A stretch of 64,000 nucleotides of DNA, taken from positions 22,061,224 to 22,125,223 of the forward strand of contig NC_092463.1 of the NCBI RefSeq assembly GCF_047495875.1, written 5' to 3'. A model generated the notes under the pieces. It was not told the DNA's origin. It saw only the letters and a program-made list of their open reading frames with translations, and made no database searches. How positions within the stretch are numbered: position 1 is the stretch's first letter; every line of letters starts with the position of its first letter. Positions 27,701 through 39,012 of the stretch are shown piece after piece. The position numbers and the translations under genes are program-made. Origin of the DNA: Pithys albifrons albifrons (Eukaryota; Chordata; Aves; Passeriformes; Thamnophilidae).

Positions 27701-30700
27701 TGCAGTGATTGGCAATGTGACATTTACTTAAGCTTAAGTAATACTTCCATGCTCCAGAGAGACTTGAATCCCTCTACTGAATTACAACTACAATGTAATT
27801 AATTAAATTTTTGTGCTTCCTCAAATTCTCCTTTTGAAAGGATTCTGCAAGAGATGCTGCCTCAATCAGATCAAGAGACATACAGAGAAGCCAGGCTTTT
27901 ACATCCTCATGTTAAATGCTACTTCCCAAAAGACTGAGACAAACACAATGAAAACCTATCTTTAAAAAAAAAGTTCTCTTTAATGAAGAAGCCTACCAAA
28001 TTCCATAAGCTGACTGAAAATTATTACAGAGGAACAATGAAACAAGAAATTCTCTACTCAATCAAATCGATGGCTCATCTGTTCCTATATCTAAATATGA
28101 CAACTGCTAAATGTTTTGAGCAAGATGTAACCAATTCCCTTTCTGCTACTGCTACTCATTTCAATCCTATTGCACTGTAACCTGCACTGTTATATGCCTC
28201 CCAATGCCAGTCTGTGATTACAGATATGATGACCAACTTGCAAAAGCCTGAAATGCTCCAAAATATTTACCAGATTTTAGAATACCTGGGAAACTATGAA
28301 ATAATAATAAAAATTACAATTATGGTACATAATGCTTTCCCAACAGGAGTGTGCTTGAGATTTATTTAACTCCCCCAGTCTTCAATAACTACAGAATAAA
28401 TTCTGAGATACCACAAGGAAAGCAACTGTCTGGATCTCTCATGCAAGCCCAGAAGTGTCTGAAATACTTTAGTTTTAGCAACCATTTCTACACCATGGTG
28501 GAGACCCAAACAACCTGGAAAATCTCAGTGAAGCTTCTAAAACAGGAAGCTTGAAAAATTCAACTCAGCACATTGTTCATAGCACTCTACCTCCAAAATA
28601 CATTTTTGCTCTTCTTGCAAATGCAGCAAATGCTGTCAGTATCTCACTGAAGAATACGTATGCCCCAGTTTACCAGTTAATTCTGAACAGCAACCTCCTG
28701 CAACTGAAGACCTTTTCCCCCCTGAAATAGCATAGTTGAATTAGATATTAGTAATTCACCCATAGTAAATTAGACCTGATTGATTAAAGTCTACCACTCT
28801 GCAGAAATAACATTAACTGGAAAACATGATGGGGCTATTAACTTTTAACAAAAAGCAGTCAGAGAAGTCTGAATGTATAATAACACCTGGACTGCATACT
28901 GCAGTTGAGAAACAAGTTGAGGACTTGGCCTTCCCCCTGCAATAAATGGTTGCAATGCTTCATGTTTGGAAAAATAAGGACAACTAACCACAGCAAAACA
29001 GGCATGTGCAGGCTTTGCTTTTTTCTTCTTAGCAAGAAAATTTCCAATGCTGCCTTTGAAATTGCTCACAGTCTGTCATTCTTTGACAAGACTGTTCTGT
29101 CTACTATTTGTTGTTAAGCAGGACTAAAAAGGAGTCCAAGTCTGGTGGAGGTCCTACATGTCTTTAGCCTTGCTGAAAGAACACCAGTAACAGGGGCTGT
29201 GAAGCCCAATAGTTCATAAAACCTCAGGGGAGCTGCACAGCCCTTACCTGAACACCAGTCAAGGCCAATGGCCAAGGACTAAAAATAAGAATCCCCAAAG
29301 CACCGTAAAAAGGTCAGAGGCACAGCATGCCTGTGCAGCTATGACAGATGGTTACTACAGCTCCATGACCACATAGCAATTCTCAGTCACATCAGGAGAT
29401 ACTTTGTTTACCTGGGACTTTTACCACTGGAAGGAAGCAGTGATACATTCTTCAGGAGGCTGGTGATTAAATTACAACGGTTTTGAACCCTTCGGTTTGT
29501 AAACACTCAAGGCATTTTTGGGCCTGTCTTGTAGATCTCTGTGAGGTGATTTTAAGCGAAATGACAACAGGCTTGCTTTACTTAGTTACTTTTTATGTAG
29601 CTTAGATGTAGTCCACTCACATCTATAAGGCAAGATCTAAAGGCATTCCAGTAGATCTTTTCCACAACTTACTATCAAATCCACCAACTTAAAATAAAGT
29701 CAGTTCATCACTAAATTTTTATAGTAGTGATCACTGCTTTGAAGATACTCCCATGTTCTTTAATTTCCAGCATGAGAACAAAGTGCCATCCCACTATAGT
29801 ATTTGCATAGCACTTGGTGGGTCTAAGACAATATTCTGATGCCTGGATGCTGCAGGTTGGCCTATCAAGATAGATAATCCTGAGCAACCCTGCAGCAACT
29901 GTAGGCTGAGTGAATCTAGTTCTGCCTGAATCTCTCAGTATCTTATTGCCATGTGGTGCTCATGGGATTGGGAAGAAAGTCTACAGAGATAATGGCTGCA
30001 ATTTGCAAGACCTTCTCTCTGTTTCACTGCCTGAGCTTGTTTGCTGAGGTGGCACTAATTGCAGAACAAGGCTTCAGCTCAAGGGGCCTCATAAGCAGAG
30101 ACACTTGCTCCTGAAGCTTAATTCCCTAATGCATGACCTTGGAACCGCAGAGGCAGGGGAGAAAAGGCAACACGCATACGACAGTTGTTGCAGTGAAGAT
30201 GGCAAAGTGGCCTGAGGGTGCAGGACACAGATCCTATCCTCAGCTCTATTTTCTACTGGATGTCAGCTGTGGACATCTCACAAAATCTTTCCTTGGACTT
30301 AAGTTTGTCTCATAATGGTGATGATCTAGCGCTTCAAGATATTTGGAAGACAGAAAATGCAAAAACATTTTGTAGCATCTCCTTATTAAATATAGGACTA
30401 GACAAACACCTCTGAATTTTGTTATTATTCAGATAGATAAATATAGAGCTGGTTGCATTGGGTCCCTTCTGTGTTTTCCTTCTGTGAATATTATAGCAAG
30501 TGACATGAAATGTGGAATGAGAAAAAAAAGAATTTAAAAAGAGGTAAAAGAACCATTTTAAACTTTATCAGAACCTGTTCAAAGAAAAAGATTTTTTGAT
30601 TGTGTTAGCTAATTTGCATTTGAGACTTGACTTGTCTTACAGGAAAAACACAATGTGATTTTTCAGTAAAAATAATAGCAATAAAAAACCCTAATTATAA

Positions 30701-32017
30701 AGTCCACTGAACTCTTCTACAGATAAATCCCTCAGTAGCTTCCTCCTATGTGGCATCTGAAGCACCTTCTTTTCTCTTCAAGGATCTAGAGCTCTGTATA
30801 CAAGTATAAAAGTAATTCAAACCACACCACATTTTCATAGGCAACTAAAGATAGAGATGGTAGCAGAAGTCACTGCTAAGGTACAAACTGAACAGGGGAA
30901 TCAAAGCCCAAAATCATAGAGAATAGTACTAATGGGGAAGATGAGTGGGACTAACTCTTCCCAGTGAGAGTGGGAGGCATTTTCTCTCCAAAAGGGCAAG
31001 TGAAGGACAGTTTGTATGAATGATTTAGCTTCCCAGCTGCACAAACCCAGAACCACAGAGCCAACAGAAAAGCTTCCTTCCTGCCATTACAGTGTGCAAA
31101 AGGCAGCTCCAGCGCTGTTATGCCAACATCACCAAGAGGTCCCATGCCGAAGACAGTCCTCATGGGACAGAAAAAGGCACAGAAGAGTCCACTTTCAAAC
31201 AAAACCAGGTCAAACTTCCATGTGCTGTTCTTTTGGTTTGGTCCTCTCGAGCTTAATCTCTGGTCCCTGCTTATGACACATGGGTAAATCAGTAAGCACA
31301 TGGCATATGCCCCTTAACTTAATCAACTCTAAGTCCAGCACCTCAGCATCAGTGGTACATCCTATTCATGGTTAATAAAGGGGACAAAAGTACTTTGAGT
31401 TCTTCATACAAGAAGTGCTGTACATGACCAGGGTGTTATAATTACTATTAACCCGCAGGATTTGCATTTTTAAAACCCCAGACAAATCCCAAGTCCTTCT
31501 TAGAAATAAGGACTGGGCTGTGATCCTAGAAATGTTCATAATATTTCTGAGGATATTAATTTATGGATCACTTTTCTTCTAAACAACCATTTATGTAGAT
31601 TGTTAATCTTCACAGAAAAGAGAGCGCCTTGGCAGTCAGCTTCAAGAACACCTGGTAAAAGAGCCCAAATTGCAAGTGCTTCTGAAATGACAGCTTGTTC
31701 ATTGGGTCACACTGGCATCTCCTGATAACATCTTGCATTTTTTTAACTGTATCTCACTTGATAGAAAGAATTCTTGTAAATGCAAACAGAAGTACCTTTA
31801 GGGCAGTTAGTACTCCAAAATTAAATAACCTCCTTCCCCCCTTATTTACAAAGACATGCATATTTTTATTTCCAAATGTTTCCATTCTACAATTCCAACC
31901 AAGAAAAATCTGTAGCCTGACAACGCAGTGTTGCATTTGCTGCTGAAGGAAACTAATTCTTCCCTGACATCTTCAGTGATTACCAAATGGCTTTTCCTAA
32001 GATCTTCCAATGTGTGC

Positions 32018-32115
32018 ATTATATAAAAATATATAATAATATTATATTATGCAATAACATATAATAGCATACAATAATGTTCCATATAGAAATAAATAAT
32101 TATGTTACATTAGAT
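32018..32115. repeat. AT-rich island
   Basis: Nearly pure A/T with repeated 'ataataat' and 'atataat' words and short palindromes. No function can be assigned. Confidence 0.7.
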
Positions 32116-34403
32116 ATAAGATTAATACTACTAACTTCTATTCTGGCATGAGAATCAATTGAAGATGTAATATTATTGCACAATTTATGCTCATTGTTTA
32201 TTATTCAGATGATCAATATTGAAGAATGGCAAAGAAAATTTCAGTGTCAGAGCTGTTTCCCATGACTAGATAGGGCTTCATCCAGACAAGCACATTACAC
32301 TTCTGTATCCTCTCAGAAATATATACCAGCAGTTGTACTGGACAAGTATGGGCTTAGCAAACGCATTGGACTGCTCTGGCCACACTGACTGCATGCTCAG
32401 AGCTGTTCAAGCCAAACACACTTTTTTGAGATACTTGCTGAAGTCGAAAGTTACCACAGATGGAGTGTTCGTTACTGTGCCAGTTTCAGCAAGGTGCGGT
32501 GGCCACGGCAGTTTGCCTTGCTTGGAACTGTCACCTTAATCTATGCTCTCCCTGTCCACTGATCATCTTTGCTGGTCATCTCTCAACTTGATTTTAGAAT
32601 AGCATCTCTTTGGGAAAGCAACTACATCTGCAACATGTTTTACCCAGTGACTAGCATAAGTCAGTTGCAATATATAGAAAACATTCTCAAAAATTAACAG
32701 AAGTACAGACCACTCCATGGCCACAGCATTGAGCTTTAAACCCCTAAGTTGCACAGCTTGATGCATGCCCCAGAGGAACCCATTTCTCAGTAATGAAGTT
32801 CACATTTCACTGTGAAGAGTTTTGGAGCAAACACTGTTGGCATTTGTCCATCTAGAAGGTTCCAGTCACTTTATTATATAAGGACCAGAGATAAAATTAG
32901 ATTGAGAACAATATGTAGCATCTTCTAGAGCACAATGACTCACATTCACACATGAGACTGTCAAGCTGGAACACCGTCATGGAGAGTGTAAAAAGAAGGC
33001 TGCAGTAAAAAGTACATCTCCAGATTCTTTTGCTGAGAAATGGAGAAAACTAAAGAGCTAGGGACACACTAGTACTCTCAAACCTACTGATTCCACAGGC
33101 CACAGAAATTCATGAACCATAGCAGATAAATAATATTACCTCCTTCCCTACACTTTGCAAATCACCAAAAAGAAAGAATTCAGGGGGGAAATTATGACAA
33201 AAGAAAGACTAAATATCCCTAAGAGAAGTCAGATGAGAGCATACTCAGAAGGAGAAACCTCTTCCTGTCAGCTCGCAGAGACTCCATGCTGCCTTATTCA
33301 TCCAGTCTAGCTTAGCAGAGACTGGAAAATGTGGGATTCTATATAATTCTACCACTCATTTGTCTTGTTCTCATTGTAGTACACAAAGAATGAGAGACGT
33401 GAGTAGATAATTCTGTTCGCAAACATCTGTTCTCCTCTCTCATTTAAACTTCTAATGAAGGAAGCAACATTGCCAATTCTCACTTCAGTAAATTCTCTGT
33501 CCAGATAATTGTTGCATAGTCATAAAACCAGAGGGAAGACAGGCCATTTTGGGGCTCTAGTCTGGCATTACCAACCTAAGCCCAGAACAACCCTTGTATT
33601 ATATAAAATTCATCAGAAAATGGTCCTTGAAAAAAACTATTGTTGGGTTCTAACTGATGCCAATGACTACAGTAAATATTGTCAGGAAGAACTTCCCAAC
33701 CACGTCCAACACCTCTTATTGAATATGCTCAGAAGCTGTCACCCAACTATTGTGAAGAGGCATCAAAATATGCGGCCTGATGCCAGCATCCGACTGCTGC
33801 CACCTCACAGCAGACCTGGTCAAAGCCATTTCCTGACCACTGTCAATGCCAGCCAGCCAGGTCACTTGTCCTTATTGATGATAACATGAAAAAAGTCACA
33901 ATGCAATTTTACTTCCATAACAGCTAAACATGATCTCTTTTACTGCATCTCACAACCAGCAAGCACATATAATTCTGTACCCTGGCCTAAGATAGCAGGG
34001 AATCCCTGCAAAACATTGGATTTACAGACTGTGTACCTATGAACAAGAGTTATCCACCAGTTTTGTCCAAGTCTGAATAAGCAGCTGGTAAAAGTACCAC
34101 CATTGTAACATAGCGGATCTTACTGTCATGAGGTTTTCCCTCTGCCACATTTATGTGAAGCTTCCTTTCTTAAGATTTCTCTTTTGCCTTGCTGTACCTT
34201 TTGCTATGATACACTGTAACCAATGCTTTTCACTCCTTGATTTAAAATAATTATCTCATCCCTACTTAGTCACACATTAGTCAAGTTGTACATATTTAGT
34301 TTGTTCATTTAAATCCACATGCAATTGTTTGGCTCCCTTAGGAGATGTGAAAAGCAAAGAATGCTTTTAGTGAAAGGAGAAAACGACAGATTGTCCCTCA
34401 ATG

Positions 34404-34425
34404 TGTGTGTATATATATACACACA
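34404..34425. repeat. 22-bp perfect palindrome (TG/TA/CA)
   Basis: A (TG)n run passes into (TA)n and then (CA)n, giving a perfect self-complementary 22-mer that could extrude a hairpin. It is a compound microsatellite. Confidence 0.85.
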
Positions 34426-34706
34426 TACACTGTATGTTCTGGCACATGGTAGGGTGTATTTACTGTATGAGGCCATATGCTTGAAGAATTAGAACACAGA
34501 AAAAAAGCAGTTTCTGAATGTTGTGTGTCTAGTTTACATTGTGTTAAATAGATTCTAAATACATGGCAAACACAGTTCACGAGATTCACAATTCATAAAA
34601 GACAGGTAGACATATATAAAGATCAGCGAGAGTTCAGGTGTCAGATTTACAGAGAGAAAAGGTGTCTCCTCTCTTTTCAGCTTTTCAAAAAAAAAATACA
34701 CTAAAC

Positions 34707-34731
34707 CACCCCCCCACCCCCCCACCCCCCC
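34707..34731 (-). repeat. C7-A-C7-A-C7 tract; G-quadruplex candidate on minus strand
   Basis: Three C7 blocks (34,709-34,715, 34,717-34,723, 34,725-34,731) are separated by single A residues and preceded by CCA. The minus strand therefore has G7 tracts with one-base loops, a very favourable G-quadruplex layout; the plus strand could form an i-motif. A short A-run lies just upstream. Confidence 0.75.
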
Positions 34732-34734
34732 AAA

Positions 34735-35865
34735 AATACCCCTCTCTTAAAAATCTGAGCATGCCAAATGTAAGAGAAACATTTTCAAAATCCTTGCATC
34801 ATATGTGGATTTACTGGAATAAGTTTCCATTTCCAGTGGTGGAATCACTTAGCACTCTAACATATCATGTAATATGAATACATCTATAGTCAACTTAATG
34901 CTTTCTGAGCAAGTATAAACACATTCAATGGATGAAAACACTGAGAGTTAAAAGCCCTTTCAATGTAACAGAAAACTGCATAAAACAAAAAGAATTAGCT
35001 GAATGCTGGAAAATGAAGCAAGATAAATTCTTATGAGAAAATAGGGCTCTAACTTCCAATGAGTAGGAATATGTAGATCATGCTTGTAATCAGAAGAGAT
35101 TTAAATATTCAGAAAGAATGACCTACATCGATAACCTTTGTTGCTTGTTGTTTTGTTGGATTTGAGGCTTCTTTTATTCCTTTTGTATGTTGTTATGGGG
35201 CAGAAATAGCCACATTTTGTGACATTTCCTCCCTTCCACCAGAGTTTTATCTGAGAGAGAAGAGACTAGCTCTTTGACACCAACAGCTAAAGGCCATGGC
35301 CACAATTAATGCATTTGTGCCTATGTCAAGTCTTGCCCTGTGAACTTATCATTAAAACAAAGACTTGGAGCAACGGTTGCCCAGGGGAAATATTACACAG
35401 GAACTGAAACTCCTCTTTAGGCTTTTTAGTGTATAGAGAATTAGTCATACTCTTTGTAACTTATACAGCATATTATTTGGAGCCTCCTAGCATATTGCAT
35501 TATATAGCACCATTGTGAAATGACCAGCTCTATGATTCTGCAAAGTTATTCTATCTATTAAACAGCTGGGAATAATTCAAGTTACTAGAGAACAATTAAA
35601 TTAATTTTAGTCTAGCAAACTATGTCAACAAAGGACTTCATTGCACATCAAATCATAACCTTCAAAAATGTCCCCAAACCACAGATGCTTTTATAAGTGA
35701 ACTCAAAGCCAAGGATCTTCATGAAGAACAGGTTAGCTCTGGTTCTTCCATGGAAACCCATTCTTATATTATGATAGAACAAGGGATCAGTTATACAATT
35801 TACTTCATTATACTTCAATTAACTGTTGTCTACAGAATCTCTTTGTAGTTTTGGGCCTCATTTCT
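34735..35865. other. Non-coding stretch, nothing recognised
   Basis: AT-rich sequence with no motif-bearing frame and no young repeat. Confidence 0.5.
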
Positions 35866-35869
35866 CATT

Positions 35870-36030
35870 CCAGACTAGCCACTGAACCTTTGTGAAGCCT
35901 AAAATCTCTTCCCATTTCAGTATCTCAGTTTCCCTTCCTTTCAAATATGAAGATCATGACATTGGTATCCACCTCAGAGGAATCCTGAGGACTAATTTGC
36001 AGATGACTTGAAATCATCTGAGCTGTGATA
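35870..36030 (+). repeat. MIR-like SINE relic, sense
   Basis: 'cagtatctcagtttcccttc' is followed by 'tatccacctcagaggaatcctgagga' and 'gatgacttgaaatcatctgagctg'. This preserves the MIR order of 'ctcagtttcctcatctgt', 'tacctacctcatagg' and 'tgaggattaaatgag'. Diverged but colinear. Confidence 0.5.
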
Positions 36031-36034
36031 TGTG

Positions 36035-37770
36035 GGTAGAAACTATTAATTATTAGCAGATGTTGCTGTTACAGTGACAACTTTCATTTTAAAAATATCA
36101 CATTTTTGTGTGAAACAGAAAAGAAAGATAAACAGCTCTTAGTTTCTACAGAAGACCTTATATTGTGATTTGATTTTGATCTTCAAGATTCTTTTAACTT
36201 TATTGTGCAGGGAAAGAAGATTGAGAGCAGGGTCTGGAGAAGCATCTGAAATTCACAGAGAACCTCTTCTCTGTCTTCCTTAAGAGCCTCTTCAGACCTG
36301 CAGCACTGACCCCTCTTAACCATCATTATGGCACTTTACCCCACTGGTTAGAAGAGGTTTTGTCCTAGTGTGCTGAGCAAGTAAAGTTTCCAGCCAGCAA
36401 AGGTAGTACTTGATGTATAATGAGAAACAAAGAGCAAAAATGACAGGACAAAAAGGACTTTGACAGAGAAAGCCTGTTGGTGGCAAAAGAAGTGCCACAA
36501 AACCAGCCTCATGCTTGCCAACTTCCAAAGCCACATTTGTCATCTGTGGCACTTTCTCCCTAGTGCAAGCTGCTTGTCAGTAGGACTAGTTCAAGTGTTC
36601 AGCAGGTGAGGAGATGTGGAGAAGTGAAGACATCATTCTTCATTACTCACTTCAGAAAGGGGGAAAGGAAAATAAGAAAGTCGACCACAGTACAGTCTTG
36701 ATTAATTATCAGGCTTGTCAGTGACAGTGAAAGCCAGAGGAGGGTGAATTTTATTGCTATGTACACATGGAACAAATATAACTTCTCTGAGAACCATCAG
36801 TTCAATGAGGCAAGTGTTAGCATCTGGATCTCGGAGACCTGCAGGCTGAAAACACAGACCAGCAGAGCTGTCCAGCCCTTCTTTGTTCCGCATTACTGCT
36901 CTGGACCTCAGACCTGCCTGAGGGGCAAATCTCATGGACTGGCAGAGCTTTGGCCTTACAGTAAGGAATATGTTCCATAGGTAGTTACAAATACACATGT
37001 TGCATGTACAGACTGTGAGAAGAATTCTGTTGTGTGGAACTGAAATGGTTGCAGAGGATTTACATACTTCCAAAGTGCAAATCACATGAAGTTGTGATTT
37101 TTCTTTTCCCTTTCTGACATCTACCCTAAAACTAGATGAAGATTTTGTTTGAAAATCCTGCCTTTATTACTAAGCGGCCAATACCTGATCACTTCTTAAA
37201 TGCTGTTCAAAATTGTTTAGATTGCAATATGCTAGGAAAGCAGCTCAGTTAAAAATCCATTATGGGTCTCTTATCATGTACACTTAGTGTTCAAGAAAAA
37301 ATGCTGTCTTTTCCTTCTCTAATTGCCAACCTTGAAAACTCAGCCTATGATCTGAAGTTTGCATCCTTCCAGCTCATATATAACCTGAAATAAAGAATGC
37401 ACTTTTGGACTTTGCAAACAATTCTATAAAAACATGTAAGCTATGAAAGAGGATGTATCTCTCTTCTCTGAAAGTTCTGCTGACTTTAATACAAGTGAAA
37501 AATACTTCAAAGGTATCTTGTTTCTACATCCTGCAGTTCCAATTCTACATTCACAAAGGGTTAAAAATTGTGCCTATTATTTGAGCAAACAGGCTTGAGA
37601 TCATATTCCAACAGGTTTCAATCACTGTGGCAGCTACTGGAAACCACTTGTCCCATGTTCATTAGTAGTAAAATTGCTTTCAACAATGGTTGAGTGGAGA
37701 TTAGACCAACTGATGACAATCACTGTTAAATTACAAGTCACTTTCTCAACACAGACTAAGTATGAGTCTC
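36035..37770. other. Non-coding stretch, nothing recognised
   Basis: AT-rich, CpG-poor DNA. The open frames at 36,316-36,552 and 36,702-37,085 overlap frames on the other strand and carry no motif. Confidence 0.5.
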
Positions 37771-37772
37771 TG

Positions 37773-37785
37773 CAGTATCCAGAAT
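37773..37785. repeat. Left target-site duplication of the SINE
   Basis: The 13-mer cagtatccagaat matches cagtacccagaat on the far side of the element (38,155-38,167), with one mismatch. Its position exactly next to the tail repeat supports a retroposition target duplication. Confidence 0.7.
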
Positions 37786-37985
37786 GGGTAGGTAGGTAAA
37801 GCCAAACTTCGTGAATGAAGATTTGGGAACGGCTCTCCCCATGTGGGTGTGCCCTTCCAGCCTGCGCAGTGGATTTTTTAGGTGAGGCACAGCGTGCGCA
37901 GAATTGGCCCCACCGTTTAAGTCCTGAGGTCCATCTGCCATGGCCGAGTGAGCTTGGACAGTGACAGTGAAGTTCCTGGGACTGT

Positions 37986-38038
37986 CACAGCACCCGGTAC
38001 TAACCGGGGCTGACCCTGCTGAGCATCCGAGATCTGAT
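37986..38038 (-). pseudogene. 5S rRNA-derived segment inside the SINE
   Basis: The minus strand reads 'agatctcggatgctcagcag', then 'ggtcagccccggttagtac', then directly 'cgggtgctgt'. Eukaryotic 5S rRNA has 'tgatctcggaagctaagcag', 'ggtcgggcctggttagtac', about 25 nt containing the C box, then 'cgggtgctgt'. So the A-box side is kept, the C-box region is deleted and the 3' portion is kept. This cannot be a working 5S gene. It is most likely captured 5S sequence within the SINE. Confidence 0.75.
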
Positions 38039-38077
38039 GGGACTGGATGCTAGGGAGGCATTGAACTGCCAGGGGAC

Positions 38078-38150
38078 GGTCCCCACTGAGACTCGAATTC
38101 AGGTCCTTGGGATTCAGAGTCCGGAGTGCTCTCCTTTACACCACGGGACC
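38078..38150 (-). pseudogene. tRNA-Gln(CUG)-like SINE head
   Basis: The minus strand begins GGTCCCGTGGTGTAAAGG, close to vertebrate tRNA-Gln, with an A-box-like TGGTGTAAAGG. An anticodon loop CTCTGAA carries CUG, and a B-box-like ATTCGAGTC is followed by a 3' strand TGGGGACC that pairs with the 5' acceptor strand except for one position. The length of 73 nt is right for a tRNA. The anticodon stem has two mismatches (CCGGA against TCCCA) and the T stem one, so a functional tRNA is unlikely. The internal boxes could still act as a Pol III promoter for the SINE. Confidence 0.75.
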
Positions 38151-38154
38151 GCTC

Positions 38155-38167
38155 CAGTACCCAGAAT
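38155..38167. repeat. Right target-site duplication of the SINE
   Basis: The 13-mer cagtacccagaat differs at one base from the copy at 37,773-37,785. It lies four bases from the tRNA-like head, as expected for the 5' end of a tRNA-headed SINE. Confidence 0.7.
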
Positions 38168-38268
38168 AAAGACTCTGACAAAGCATCTGGACTGTGAACA
38201 ATGTATTTACACAGTCCCTGAAAGAAGGGAATTTTTGAGCTTAAAGACAGGTATTCAAAGGTATTCAA

Positions 38269-39012
38269 ACAACTCCATGCAGCGCTACAGGCTGGGGACA
38301 GAGTGGCTGGAGAGCAGCCAGGCAGAAAGGGACCTGGGGGTACTAATTGACAGGAAGCTCATCATGAGCCAACAGTGTGCGCAGGTGGCCAAAAAGGCCA
38401 ATGGGATCCTGTCCTGTATGAAAAATAGCGTGGCCAGCAGGACCAGGGAAGTGATTCTTCCCCTGTACTCTGTCTTGGTGAGGCCACACCTTGAGTACTG
38501 TGTTCAGTTCTGGGCCCCTCAGTTCAGGAAAGATACTGAGGTGCTGGAGCGAGTCCAGAGAAGAGCAACAAGGCTGGTGAAAGGACTGGAGCACAATTCC
38601 TATGGGGAGAGGCTGAGGGAGCTGGGGTTGTTTAGTCTGGAGAAGAGGAGGCTTAGAGGTGACCTCATCACTGTCTATAACTACCTGAAGGGAAGTTCGA
38701 GTCAGGTGGGGGTTGGTCTCTTCTCCCAGACACTCAGCAATAGGACAAGGGGACACGGGCTCAAGCTCTGCCAGGGGAAATTTAAGTTGAATATCAGAAA
38801 AAAATTCTTTACAGAGAGAGTAATCAGGCATTGGAATGGGCTGCCCAGAGAGGTGGTGGATTCACCATCCCTGGAGATTTTTAAACTGAGATTGGACATG
38901 GCACTGAGTGCCGTGATCTAGTAAATGGACTGGAGTTGGACCAAGGGTTGGACTTGATGATCTCAGAGGTCTTTTCCAACCCAACTGATTCTATGATTCC
39001 ATGATTCTATGA
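38269..39012 (+). mobile_element. 5'-truncated CR1 LINE
   Basis: The 3' portion of a CR1 non-LTR retrotransposon: the C-terminal part of ORF2, a short 3' UTR with 'ggttggacttgatgatctc', and a terminal repeat of ATTCTATG-type octamers (38,988-39,012). CR1 copies are typically cut short at the 5' end and end in such octamers. The open frame persists to 38,921, so the copy is younger than the other CR1 relics in the 5' half of the window. It sits about 100 bp from the SINE in opposite orientation; the upstream boundary lies in a small tandem 'aaggtattc' duplication and is approximate. Confidence 0.9.
38276..38921 (+). pseudogene. CR1 ORF2 C-terminal fragment
   Basis: About 215 codons remain open. 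Recognisable CR1 ORF2 signatures in order: [108 protein letters not shown] and a C-terminal [12 protein letters not shown]. The endonuclease and the catalytic core of the reverse transcriptase are absent through 5' truncation, so it cannot mobilise itself. An open frame begins upstream at 38,037 across the antisense SINE; that extension is accidental. Confidence 0.9.

Larger units (their letters stand above)
20570..34400. other. Long non-coding stretch with simple repeats
   Basis: No exon, RNA gene or young transposon recognised. The longest open frames are about 120 codons and have no domain signature. Nameable contents are a GT-rich microsatellite (24,684-24,760) and an AT-rich island (32,018-32,115). 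It is consistent with an intron or gene desert. Confidence 0.5.
37786..38154 (-). mobile_element. Composite SINE: tRNA-Gln-like head, 5S-rRNA-like middle, (ACCT)n tail
   Basis: Read on the minus strand, the element starts four bases before a 73-nt tRNA-Gln-like head (38,150 to 38,078). A 5S-rRNA-like block follows (about 38,038 to 37,986), then a hairpin-forming segment (GTGACAGT at 37,961-37,968 pairs with ACTGTCAC at 37,981-37,988). A body of about 160 bp that I do not recognise comes next. It ends in a short tail with three ACCT-type units (plus strand gggtaggtaggtaaa, from 37,786). Direct repeats of 13 bp with one mismatch flank it, so both ends look intact. I count about 15 CpG dinucleotides in 369 bp, far above the surrounding DNA, which suggests a relatively young copy. 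AmnSINE1 is a known 5S/tRNA chimera in amniotes, but there the 5S part comes first; here the tRNA part leads. The LINE partner is not evident; the tail is unlike the CR1 octamer. Confidence 0.7.

Noticed and set aside
33509..33889. 126-codon open frame
   Set aside because: It begins at TTG, not ATG, and has no recognisable motif.
37986..38038. 5S rRNA gene
   Set aside because: It is internally deleted, lacks the C box and is too short.
38078..38150. Functional tRNA-Gln gene
   Set aside because: Two mismatches in the anticodon stem, one in the T stem, and its position inside a unit flanked by target duplications make it a SINE head.
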